Shown here piece by piece: positions 43,317-51,491 of a stretch of 64,000 nucleotides of DNA (position 1 is its first letter; the number at the start of each line of letters is the position of its first letter). Made by a program: the position numbers and the translations under genes. Below the pieces are notes generated by a model, which was given only the letters and a program-made list of their open reading frames with translations, ran no database searches and was not told the origin of the DNA. Source of the DNA: Streptomyces monomycini (GTDB lineage: Bacteria; Actinomycetota; Actinomycetes; Streptomycetales; Streptomycetaceae); the NCBI RefSeq assembly GCF_022271435.1, contig NZ_JAFIQY010000021.1:62001-126000 (forward strand). Reading direction: 5' to 3'.

Positions 43317-44336
43317 ATGTTTTCTTTTCATGTGGTGACCGGCTCGGAGGCCCGTCGCATCATTTCCCGCTCCAGGGTGGACATCATCCGGCAGGTGCGG
43401 CACACCTACCTGCTGCACCATGAAGGACGGACAGTCAATCCGAACAGTTACTTCCTGCGGTTCCCCGAGAAGCCGAATTCCCGCATCATCGCCCTGCCCG
43501 CGTACGTGGGGGGCGAGCAGGGTGTGGCGGGTATCAAGTGGATCGCCAGCTTCCCGGACAACGTCTCCTGCAACGTGCCGCGTGCCTCCGCCGCGTTGCT
43601 GTTGAACGACTACGAGACCGGCTATCCCTTCGCCTGCCTCGAAGCGTCGCAGATCAGCGCCGCACGGACGGCTGCCTCGGCGGTCCTCGGTGCCGAGGCG
43701 CTGCAGGGCGGAACCACGGCCAGGAAGATAGCCGTCGTCGGCGCGGGCATCATCGCCCGCAACATCGTCGAGTTCTTCCAGGCTGCCGGCTGGGACACCG
43801 GCCAGTTCGCCGTCCACGACACGGTCCCGGACTACGCGGCCAAGCTGGCCGACTTCATCGGGGAACTCGGCATGACCGCTTCCGTGGAGACGGAGCTGGC
43901 CAAGGCGGTCGACGGCGCGGACGTCGTGGTCTTCGCGACCACGGCCGCGGAGCCCTACGTGGTCGAGGAGGCCGCCTTCGCGCCGGGGCAGAACGTCCTC
44001 AACGTGTCGCTGCGCGACATCGGTCCGGACGTCATCGCGAATTCCCACAACATACTGGACGATATCGACCACTGCCTCACCGCGAACACCTCACCGCATC
44101 TTGCGCAGCAGAAGTTCGGGCATCACGATTTCGTCGACGGCACGCTCGCCGGTGTGCTGACCGGCGAGGTACGGCTCGGACGCGACAAGCCCCGGATCTT
44201 CTCGCCGTTCGGCCTCGGGGTCCTCGATCTCGCGGTGGGCATGCATGTGTACACCTCGGCGAAGGACAGCTGCACGGCAGTGGAGATTCCGGATTTCTTC
44301 GGCGAGACCGAACGCTGGTCCCGGCAGCCCGGATGA
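43317..44336 (+). CDS. SbnB-like NAD-dependent dehydrogenase (2,3-diaminopropionate release)
   Basis: The 339-residue protein is of the ornithine-cyclodeaminase/mu-crystallin family. It has a central Rossmann motif VVGAGIIARNIVEFF (about residues 140-155) and conserved substrate-binding segments SRSRVDIIRQV and ACLEASQISAARTAA. The studied SbnB oxidatively hydrolyses the SbnA product to L-2,3-diaminopropionate, 2-oxoglutarate and NADH. The adjacent SbnA-like gene supports the same step here. No other siderophore synthetase genes are nearby, so diaminopropionate must feed this pathway. Confidence 0.85.
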   Translation: MFSFHVVTGSEARRIISRSRVDIIRQVRHTYLLHHEGRTVNPNSYFLRFPEKPNSRIIALPAYVGGEQGVAGIKWIASFPDNVSCNVPRASAALLLNDYETGYPFACLEASQISAARTAASAVLGAEALQGGTTARKIAVVGAGIIARNIVEFFQAAGWDTGQFAVHDTVPDYAAKLADFIGELGMTASVETELAKAVDGADVVVFATTAAEPYVVEEAAFAPGQNVLNVSLRDIGPDVIANSHNILDDIDHCLTANTSPHLAQQKFGHHDFVDGTLAGVLTGEVRLGRDKPRIFSPFGLGVLDLAVGMHVYTSAKDSCTAVEIPDFFGETERWSRQPG

Positions 44337-44376
44337 GTACTCTAGACCGTCGACGTATCGCCAGGAGGCAATAGGA

Positions 44377-44436
44377 ATGAGCGAGTTCGGCCGGTCGCGC
44401 CGCAGGTCCCCGGGTGCGGAAGCGGGCATACGATGA
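44377..44436 (+). CDS. 19-codon leader ORF coupled to the MFS gene
   Basis: An ATG at 44377 behind AGGAGGCAATAGGA opens a 19-codon Arg/Ser/Gly-rich frame whose stop overlaps the MFS start (ATGA). It has the best ribosome site in the interval, so it may couple or tune exporter translation. It could also be a remnant. Confidence 0.4.
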   Translation: MSEFGRSRRRSPGAEAGIR

Positions 44437-45719
44437 CGGCGCAGCGGGGGGACGCCGAGCCGGCGGACGTGACGGCTCCGCCCGCACCCGCCGGCACCAC
44501 CGCCGCCCGCCGCGGCAACGCTTCCGTCTTCTGGCGCTACTGGACGGCGTCCACGGTCAGTCAGGTCGGTGACGCGGTCACCACGGTCGCCCTGCCGCTG
44601 CTGGCCGTCGGCGTGCTGCACGCCTCGGCGTTCGAGGTGAGCCTGCTCCCGGCCGCCCAGTACGCCGCCTGGATCGCGATCGGCCTGCCCGCCGGCGTCA
44701 TCGTGCAGCGCCTCCCGCTGCGCGGCACCCAGGTGGTGATGGACCTCATCAGGGCAGCCGCCATCGTCTCGGTGCCGGTGGCCTACGCGCTGGGCGTGCT
44801 GCACCTGGCCCAACTCGTGGTCGTCGCGCTGATCGTCGGCCTGGCGACCGTGGTGTTCGACGTCGGCAACTCGACGTTCCTCCCCGCGATCGTCAGCAAG
44901 GACGAGCTGACGGTACGCAACAGCCTCACCTCCGCCTCCACTTCGGCGACCCAGCTCGGCGGGCCGTCCATCGGCGGCGTGCTCGTACAGTTCTGCGGCT
45001 CGGCGCTCAGCCTTCTCCTCGACGCCGTCAGCTACGTCGTCTCCGCCCTCCTCCTGTGGAGCCTGCCCAGACCCGCCTGCACCACCGCGCCGGCGAAGCG
45101 CGAGTCGACGCTGGCACTCATCAAGGAAGGCTGGCGCTTCATCGCCCACCACGCGGTGATCCGCCCCTGCGTGGCAGCCGCGACCCTGGTCAACTTCATC
45201 CTGGGCGGCCTGATGGCGCTCACCCCCGTCTTCCTCGTACGAACCCTGCACGCCCCCGCGAGCCTCGTCGGCCTCCTGATCGCCACCGAAGGCCTGGGCA
45301 GCCTGTTCGGAGCGGCACTCACCACCCGCATGGCGAACAGGTTGGGCAGCGCCCGGACGCTTCTGTACGTCACAGCCGCCGGTCCCGTGTTCGTTCTGTT
45401 CCTGCCGCTCGCGCAAGGCGGTTGGGGCCTGCTGCTCTTCGCCGTGGGCAACCTGGGCTTCGGGGCCGCAGCGGTGGTCATGAGCATCCTCACCCGCACG
45501 CACCGGCAGACAGTGACCAGCATGGAACTGCTGCCCCGCGTCATGGCCACCGTACGTTTCGTCTCCTGGGGAGCCATCCCCGTCGGCGCCCTGACGGCCG
45601 GAGCCATGGCCACCGCACTGGGCAATCGAGGCGCCATGTGGACGATGTTCGCCTTCGCCTTCCTGGCCCCGCTGGCCCTGTGGAGCAGCCGCGTCCGGAA
45701 GATGCGGGACCTGATCTGA
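44433..45719 (+). CDS. MFS-family exporter
   Basis: The 428-residue protein has about 12 hydrophobic segments. VFWRYWTASTVSQVGDAVTT begins helix 1, and VFDVGNSTFLPAIVSKDEL is the conserved segment seen in enterobactin-exporter-like (EntS/MFS_3) transporters. It is the last gene of the plus-strand operon and the probable exporter of the final product. The ATG overlaps a 19-codon upstream frame. Confidence 0.82.
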   Translation: MTAQRGDAEPADVTAPPAPAGTTAARRGNASVFWRYWTASTVSQVGDAVTTVALPLLAVGVLHASAFEVSLLPAAQYAAWIAIGLPAGVIVQRLPLRGTQVVMDLIRAAAIVSVPVAYALGVLHLAQLVVVALIVGLATVVFDVGNSTFLPAIVSKDELTVRNSLTSASTSATQLGGPSIGGVLVQFCGSALSLLLDAVSYVVSALLLWSLPRPACTTAPAKRESTLALIKEGWRFIAHHAVIRPCVAAATLVNFILGGLMALTPVFLVRTLHAPASLVGLLIATEGLGSLFGAALTTRMANRLGSARTLLYVTAAGPVFVLFLPLAQGGWGLLLFAVGNLGFGAAAVVMSILTRTHRQTVTSMELLPRVMATVRFVSWGAIPVGALTAGAMATALGNRGAMWTMFAFAFLAPLALWSSRVRKMRDLI

Positions 45720-45857
45720 GGGCGGGCGAAGGCGGGTCGCTCCCGGCGATCGTCGAGGCCGACGATCCCGGTACGTAGGTAAGTCGTCCACCGGACCGGC
45801 CTGGCCTGCGTTGATGCGGCTTTTTACGCCTCTGACCTGCGGAGACCGGCCCCGCTC

Positions 45858-46330
45858 AGTGCCATCGTCGGTTTCCTGCTCGCCGCTTACGCCCGTACCC
45901 GCCCGCCGGCACCGGGTCCGATGCTCCCGGTGCCGCAGGACTCGCCGAGTCGCGACGGCGTCACCACCAGTGCCTGGGGGCTGACCGTTCTGATCAGCGT
46001 GCTCCTGCTGTTTTGGGCCGTGTACGCGTACGTCGGCGGCCGGGGCCGGGCCGCCGACACCGCGCGGAGCATGAGCGCCAAGGACCCTGCCGTGGTGGTC
46101 TTCAGCAAGGACGACCTCATGATCCGAGGTGGCGGCAGCTGCTACTTCCACGTCCGGGAGAAGGGCAGCGCCTTCGGGTTCCGGTACTCGGGGCCGCGCC
46201 TCTTCCACATCGCCGGGGATCGTGTCCATATGTCGTACCGGTCCGCTGGAGCCCGGGGCACGGGACGGTGTGGGTGTTGGAGAAGAGTGACAGCGTACGG
46301 GTGGAGTACGTCAGCGGACGTGCTGCTCCC
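45858..46330 (+). pseudogene. Frameshifted remnant of a small membrane protein
   Basis: One frame gives PLSAIVGFLLAAYARTRPP, a second membrane helix (GLTVLISVLLLFWAVYAYV) and a soluble tail to about 46240. The sequence then continues sensibly only in another frame (GHGTVWVLEKSDSVRVEY). An N-terminal start is missing too. No function is recognisable. Confidence 0.4.
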
Positions 46331-46978
46331 TCAGTCGTTCCGCGCGTGCCCCGGCCCCGGGCTGGGGGCGATCAGGGTGATGGCGGCATCGATGAGGGCC
46401 CGGATGCGGTCGGCAGTGAACCGTTCGGGTTCGAAGGGGTGCATCATCATCCAGCCGTCGCCCATGGCGCTGAGCTGGTCGGCGAGCAGGTCGGCGGGGA
46501 TGTCGTCGCGGACGGTGCCGTGGGCCTGGCCGGCGGCGAGGGCCGCGGCGTGTGCCTGGCGGTAGCGGGCGTAGCGCCGCTGGATGAGGGCGGCGAAGGA
46601 TGGTTCGTACCGGGCGTGGGCGAGCAGCTGGGACATGACGGGCCAGAAGTCGGGGTCGCGGGCGACCAGTTCGAGCCACCGTTCCAGGAGCCCTCTGAGG
46701 TCGGCGCGTTCCCGGCCGGCGGCGAGCATCGCGTCGTACGTGTCGAAGCGGCTCTCAGCCAGCGCGGTGACGAGTTCATCCTTGTTTGCGAAGTAGTAGG
46801 TCACCGCTCCGGTCGTGCATCCCGCGCGCTGGGCCACCTTGCGCAGTGAGGCGTTGGCGTACCCCTCCCGCGCGATGACCGATGCCGCTGCCTCCAGGAG
46901 CGCGGCGCGTTTCGCGGCGTGGTCGCCGGTGGGGCGTCCGCGCCGTACAGCCTGCTCGGTCCCGTTGTCGCCGCTCAC
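46331..46978 (-). CDS. TetR-family transcriptional regulator
   Basis: The 215-residue protein starts at a GTG (46976-46978) with GGGGAGG upstream. The N-terminal DNA-binding domain reads LLEAAASVIAREGYANASLR, then KVAQRAGCTTGAVTYYF, then NKDELVTALA, a classical TetR helix-turn-helix. The C-terminal ligand domain is helical and not specific. It is divergent from the PhyH gene at 47107, so it most likely represses itself and the PhyH/RidA/metallo-beta-lactamase operon. Confidence 0.85.
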   Translation of the reverse strand: MSGDNGTEQAVRRGRPTGDHAAKRAALLEAAASVIAREGYANASLRKVAQRAGCTTGAVTYYFANKDELVTALAESRFDTYDAMLAAGRERADLRGLLERWLELVARDPDFWPVMSQLLAHARYEPSFAALIQRRYARYRQAHAAALAAGQAHGTVRDDIPADLLADQLSAMGDGWMMMHPFEPERFTADRIRALIDAAITLIAPSPGPGHARND

Positions 46979-47018
46979 TCGTCGGACCTCCCCTTCCGTT
47001 GCCCGTGATTCTGGCACA

Positions 47019-47048
47019 CCTTTTTCGTAACAAGCGTTGTGTAAAAGG
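47019..47048. promoter_or_regulatory. Candidate TetR operator
   Basis: CCTTTT...AAAAGG arms enclose ACAAGCGTTGT in the intergenic space between the divergent TetR and PhyH genes, 59-88 bp upstream of the PhyH start. ACAA-n3-TTGT cores are common TetR sites. Confidence 0.45.
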
Positions 47049-47106
47049 CGGCCGTCTTCTACCGTTCTTGCGTCTCCCCGCCTGAAAGCCTGAAGGAGAG
47101 TCACCG

Positions 47107-47946
47107 ATGGATGAGTCAGTTCGGGAAGCGTTCAGGGAAGACGGCGCCGTCCTCATCGAGGACTGCCTGGAGGAAGGGCAGTTGGCGCGGTGTCGTGAGG
47201 CGTTCGACTGGGCCGTGGCGAACCCCGGCCCGCACGCGGCAACGATGTTCGACGGGACCGAGCGGCGCTCGCACGTGGACAACGCCAACCCGCTCGCCAA
47301 GGAACGGCTGGACGCGATGGTGTCGTCGCTGCCGTTCGGCGAGCTGTTCGCCGGGCTGTGGGGCTCGGAGCACGTCTGGTACTTCGCCGAGGAGGTCTTC
47401 CTCAAGACCGGCGGGCGGAGCGCCCGAAGCTGCTGGCACCAGGACACCGCGTATCTGCCCTGGGCGGGCGAGCACTGGGGCAACGCGTGGATCAGTTTCC
47501 AGCACGTACCGAAGCGCAATTCGCTGGAGGTCGTCCGCGGCTCCCACCGCGGCGTCCAGTACGACGGGACCACCTTCGATCTCGACGACCCGACCGAGCC
47601 GTTGCACGGCGGCGGCGTCCTGCCGCGGCTACCGGACATCGACGCCGAACTCGCGGCCGGCCGCGACACCCATGACGTGCCCTACGACGTGCTCTCGTGG
47701 GCGGTCGACCCCGGCGACGTCCTCGTGCTGCACCCCCGCTCGCTGCACGGCGGCGCCGGCGTCGACGCCGGGTGCCCGGACCGCCACACGCTGGTCCTGC
47801 GCTTCTTCGGCGACGACGCGGCGTTCCGCCCCCTGCCGACCGTGAACGAGCGCTACGCCCGCGACGGCATCCTCTTCGTGGAGGAGATGGCGAAGCTGGC
47901 CCCGGGGGACCCCTTCCGCTCGCCGGTCTTCCGCCAACTCCTGTGA
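47107..47946 (+). CDS. Phytanoyl-CoA-dioxygenase-like Fe(II)/2-oxoglutarate enzyme
   Basis: The 279-residue protein has a start preceded by AAGGAGAG. The metal motif HxD is in CWHQDTAYLPW, the distal His in LHPRSLHGGAGVD, and an Arg in TLVLRFFGDD can bind 2-oxoglutarate. The PhyH-type N-terminus REAFREDGAVLIED is typical. It heads an operon with RidA and metallo-beta-lactamase genes and is divergent from a TetR regulator. The substrate is unknown; a catabolic or detoxifying oxidation of a small acid or amine fits the neighbours. Confidence 0.82.
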   Translation: MDESVREAFREDGAVLIEDCLEEGQLARCREAFDWAVANPGPHAATMFDGTERRSHVDNANPLAKERLDAMVSSLPFGELFAGLWGSEHVWYFAEEVFLKTGGRSARSCWHQDTAYLPWAGEHWGNAWISFQHVPKRNSLEVVRGSHRGVQYDGTTFDLDDPTEPLHGGGVLPRLPDIDAELAAGRDTHDVPYDVLSWAVDPGDVLVLHPRSLHGGAGVDAGCPDRHTLVLRFFGDDAAFRPLPTVNERYARDGILFVEEMAKLAPGDPFRSPVFRQLL

Positions 47947-47992
47947 CCACACCGCCAACTCCCGTAACGGCAATGGCGAAGGGTTCTGCGAC

Positions 47993-48397
47993 TTGAAACG
48001 CCAACTCATCAACCCGCCGCACACGCAGGCGCTTTACGAGCAGCTGCACTTCTCGCAGGCGGCCCGCGCCGGCGACCTGATCTGGGTGTCGGGCCAAGTG
48101 GGGATCGACCGGGACACCCTGCGGCCCGCCGCCGGCATGGAAGCTCAGGCCCGGCTCGCGTTCGAGGGCGTGAAGAACGTTCTGGAAGCCGCGGGAGCCG
48201 GCCTGGCCGACATCGTCGAGCTGACGACGTTCCACACCGGTCTCCGAGGCGACATGGGGGAGTTCACCAAGGTCAAGGACGAGTACCTGCCCGACCGGTA
48301 TCCTGCCTGGACCGCCGTCGGCATCACCCAACTGGCCCGTCCTGAACTGCTGGTCGAGATCCGAGCCGTCGCCATGGCCGGCAGCGGTGACGGCTGA
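47993..48397 (+). CDS. RidA/YjgF-family protein
   Basis: The 134-residue protein starts at a TTG with GAAGGG upstream. Family landmarks are AGDLIWVSGQVGID, the LEAAGAGLADIVELTTF block and RPELLVEIRAVAM with the conserved Arg near the C-terminus. RidA proteins hydrolyse reactive enamine/imine intermediates released by PLP or flavin enzymes. It likely works with the neighbouring oxidase and PhyH genes. Confidence 0.85.
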   Translation: MKRQLINPPHTQALYEQLHFSQAARAGDLIWVSGQVGIDRDTLRPAAGMEAQARLAFEGVKNVLEAAGAGLADIVELTTFHTGLRGDMGEFTKVKDEYLPDRYPAWTAVGITQLARPELLVEIRAVAMAGSGDG

Positions 48398-48476
48398 TCC
48401 GGCCCCCGCGCCCCGCTGCCCCCGTGCCCGTGCCGCACGCGACGCGGGCACGGGGGCGGAGAGCGGATCGAGGGGC

Positions 48477-49385
48477 GTGACGGACCCGCTCACGTCCGCC
48501 TCGGGATACGCGGTAGCCGGGTATGGCGCGGTCAGCGTGCTCCTCGGCGCGGCACGCGGCGCCTACCCGTACGGAAACTCACTGCTCGTACGGGGAGCGG
48601 AGGCCACACTGGTCGTCGACCCCTCGCTGTCGCTCGCAGCAGCAGCGCCGCCGCCGGCCGACGCGGTCCTCGTCAGCCACGCGCACGAGGACCACATCGC
48701 CGGCCTCGGTGGCTACGACGTACCGGTCCATATCCACACCGCCGACCTCGACGCGCTGCGCTCCCGCGAGGCGATGGTCGCCGGGCTGGGCCTGCCGCCC
48801 GACGCGGCCGACGCCACCGACCAGGAGCTGCGGGACCGGTTCCACGTGCGCGGACGCCCGGACGCGGCGGGGTTCGACGACGGCACCGTGTTCGACCTCG
48901 GCGGCCGCACGGTGACCGTCGTCCACCTCCCCGGCCACACGGCAGGCCACAGCGGCTTCCTGATCGAACCGGACGGGTTCCTGTTCATCGCGGACATCGA
49001 CCTCACGTCGTTCGGCCCGTACTACGGCGACCCCGGCAGCAGCCTCGCCGACTTCGAGGCGTCGATGCGCCGGTGCCGCGAGATCGACGCGCGCTGGTAC
49101 GGAACGTTTCACCAGAAGGGCGTGATCGAGGGCACCGCGGAGTTCCGGCGCCGGATCGACGCGTACGCCGGCGTGGTGGAGAAGCGGGAAGCGGAACTCC
49201 TCGCGTTCCTCCGCGAGCCGCGGAGCGTCGAGGAAATCGTCGAGCACCGGCTGGTCTACCGCTCCCACATCGAAGGTCCGCAGGTGAGGCCCGTAGAGCG
49301 CAGGACGGCGGCGCAGCACCTGGAGCGGTTGACGAGCGAGGGCCGGGTCGCCGAGGTGGAGGAGGGGCGGTTTCGTGCGACGTAG
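48477..49385 (+). CDS. Metallo-beta-lactamase-fold hydrolase
   Basis: The 302-residue protein starts at a GTG behind a GAGGGG site. The metal motif is SHAHEDHIAGLGGY (HxHxDH), with a further His in HLPGHTAGHSGF and a metal-bridging Asp in FIADIDL. The C-terminal about 70 residues form a winged-helix-like tail (AEVEEGRF), as in glyoxalase II/LACTB2-like proteins. The substrate is unknown. It is third in the PhyH operon. Confidence 0.82.
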   Translation: MTDPLTSASGYAVAGYGAVSVLLGAARGAYPYGNSLLVRGAEATLVVDPSLSLAAAAPPPADAVLVSHAHEDHIAGLGGYDVPVHIHTADLDALRSREAMVAGLGLPPDAADATDQELRDRFHVRGRPDAAGFDDGTVFDLGGRTVTVVHLPGHTAGHSGFLIEPDGFLFIADIDLTSFGPYYGDPGSSLADFEASMRRCREIDARWYGTFHQKGVIEGTAEFRRRIDAYAGVVEKREAELLAFLREPRSVEEIVEHRLVYRSHIEGPQVRPVERRTAAQHLERLTSEGRVAEVEEGRFRAT

Positions 49386-49511
49386 GCTCCACGCTCCCTC
49401 ATACGGCCCGGCCAGGACGCCCTCCGCCACGAGAACGTGCCGCCTGGTGCCACGAGCCGGGCCGAGAGGGCGAGCACGACGTGGAAGAAGGGCACAGCCG
49501 GGACGCGGTGA

Positions 49512-49860
49512 GGCGCCGCCTCCGCCGCGGCCAATCTGGTCGGCAAGCGCCTGGTGCGCAGAAACCGTCCGGACCGGGAGGCGGCCCGGGTGGCCGTGGC
49601 CCGGCACGTGCCCATGCCGGCCTCGGCCTCGTTCCCCCCCTGAGCACACGGCCTCGGCCGACGCGTTCGCCGCCGCTGTCGGATCCGTCCTGTCCATGGC
49701 CGGGCCGCCGCTCGGCCTCCTGGCAGCCGCGGTCGGGTCTTCCCACGTCCACGCCGGCGTGCACTACCCCGGGGACGTGGCCGCGGGCGCGCTCCTCGGC
49801 TTCGCGAGCGCCGCCACGGTACGGGAGTGCTCGACGATCGGCGGAATCACCGCTCGGTTC
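49512..49860 (+). pseudogene. Decayed PAP2-family phosphatase
   Basis: The first frame reads AANLVGKRLVRRNRPDREAA and HVPMPASASFP, then meets a stop in a run of seven C residues (about 49633-49639). Deleting one C restores EHTASADAFAAAVG and the C-terminal HVHAGVHYPGDVAAGALLG. These are the PAP2 signature blocks, with the Gly of SGH replaced by Glu. No start is visible. It is a frameshifted fragment. Confidence 0.65.
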
Positions 49861-50250
49861 ACCAAGGATCTGCTCACGCTCCACCCACAGCTCGAAGGCA
49901 GGCTCGGGGAGGGAATCGGCCGACGCCACCACCGTGTGGTGCCGTTCCGGGCGCTGGGAGCACGGGAGGCCTCGCCGACCTTGCGAACCCTCCCGGGCCG
50001 ATCCATCTGGCCGGCGACTACCAGCTCGACATGCCTTCCCTTGCTGATGCGGCAACGTCGGGCGAGAACGCGGCGAGGGTGGTTCCCGTGAGCCTGAAGT
50101 AACGAGGACGAGCTCGTCGCCCGAGGCAAGGAGCCCTGATGATGGCGCTTCTGAGCCTGCGAACCGCACGCCGCGGAGTGGCACCCGGCGCACTGCCCCA
50201 GGCCGGAGACGTCGGGCTGGCTGGGGAAGCGATTGATACGATGTCGAATC

Positions 50251-50871
50251 GTGTTCGAGAACAGTGCAGCAATCCGGGGGCAGAAGCGTACGCCCGGCGT
50301 CCAGCGCCGTGGCCAGGAGCGACGGCGCGCGATCCTCGACGCAGCCGAGGCCTTGCTCGCCGAGCAGGGCTACGAGGCCGCCACACTCAAGGCGATCGGC
50401 GAGCGCGCGGGCATCCCGACCGCGTCGATGTACCACTACTTCCCCGACCGGCACCAGGTCGAGGCCGAGCTCCTGCGGCGGCACATGACCGAGCTCGACA
50501 CGCGCATCACGGCCACGCTGGAGAAGCCCGAGGCTCAGACGCTGCGCGAGGCGGTCGACGTGATGATCGACATCCTGTGGGACTACTACCGTGCCCATCG
50601 GAGCTGCACCGAGCTGTGGTTCACGGGCCGCCACCAGATGCTCGTCGAGCTGGTGCGGTCCTTCGACGACGTACAGGCGGAGCGCCTGTGGCGCCATCTC
50701 GTCAACCGCGGCCTCGCCTCCGCCGACACTCCGCGGCTCGCCGTACAGCTCTCCTTCGAGGTGGGCAATCGCCTCTTCGACGTGGCTTTCCGCCGCACAC
50801 CACAGGGCGACGGCGCAACGATCGACGAAGCGCGGCGCCTCATCACCGCGTATCTGGAGTCGTACTCCTGA
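50251..50871 (+). CDS. TetR-family transcriptional regulator
   Basis: The protein has about 206 residues. GTG at 50251 or TTG at 50233 are both possible starts, and neither has a clear ribosome site. The DNA-binding domain reads AILDAAEALLAEQGYEAATL, then KAIGERAGIPTASMYHYF, then the PDRHQVEAELL helix. The C-terminal ligand domain (EAVDVMIDILWDYYRAHRS) is of general TetR_C type. The neighbours are decayed genes, so its targets are uncertain. Confidence 0.8.
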   Translation: MFENSAAIRGQKRTPGVQRRGQERRRAILDAAEALLAEQGYEAATLKAIGERAGIPTASMYHYFPDRHQVEAELLRRHMTELDTRITATLEKPEAQTLREAVDVMIDILWDYYRAHRSCTELWFTGRHQMLVELVRSFDDVQAERLWRHLVNRGLASADTPRLAVQLSFEVGNRLFDVAFRRTPQGDGATIDEARRLITAYLESYS

Positions 50872-51031
50872 CAGGGTTCGCAGGGGAGTGCGTTCCTCGC
50901 TTCCGCCGTCGCAGGCAGTTGTGAGAGGGGCCGGCCCGGCCTGGAGGGCGACACGTTCTACGGCGTAACCGGCAGGAGTGCCCGCCGCTGGCGGAGCTTC
51001 AAGGTCATGGGGCCGGCAGTCCACCGTCAGA

Positions 51032-51424
51032 GGAGGTCGCCCTTGCCTCAGTCGCCGGCTCAGCGCCGACACAACCACTGGCTGTCCGGCCCCATCGGTT
51101 CCGTGCTCGAACCGGCGCCCCGTGCGGCAGTGGCGCTCGTCCTGGTCGCCAACGCCTTGATCTGCGTGGCCGTGTCCTTCGCGGTCGCGTTCCAGGCGGA
51201 CAGTCTCGTGGAGGACGAGGGAGCGCTTGAACTCCGGGCCGGGAAGCCACGTTCTGGAGCGACTACCTCTTCTTCGCTTTCTCCGTCATGACGACGTTCG
51301 GCACGGCCGACGTCGCGCTCACCTCCCGAGAGACGCGCCGTGCCGTGACGGTCAACTCCTGCGTCGCATTCGTCTTCGACACCGCCACCGTGGCGAGCCT
51401 GGTGTCCGCCCTCGAAGGCATCTG
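51032..51424 (+). pseudogene. Degenerate DUF1345-like membrane protein
   Basis: An N-terminal piece with one helix (RAAVALVLVANALICVAVSF) is followed, in another frame, by SDYLFFAFSVMTTFGTADVA and RAVTVNSCVAFVFDTATVAS, the end of which resembles DUF1345 proteins. The frames do not join into one product, so this looks like a truncated, frameshifted gene. Confidence 0.45.
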
Positions 51425-51491
51425 AGAGGGACGACCCGCACAGCGGCCGGCCCTTCGGCCGTGCCTTCGCCAACGAGTCGGGCGTGGCTCC

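Noticed and set aside
42331..44336. Staphyloferrin-B-type siderophore cluster
   Set aside because: Only SbnA/SbnB homologues occur; no IucA/IucC-type synthetases or citrate synthase are nearby.
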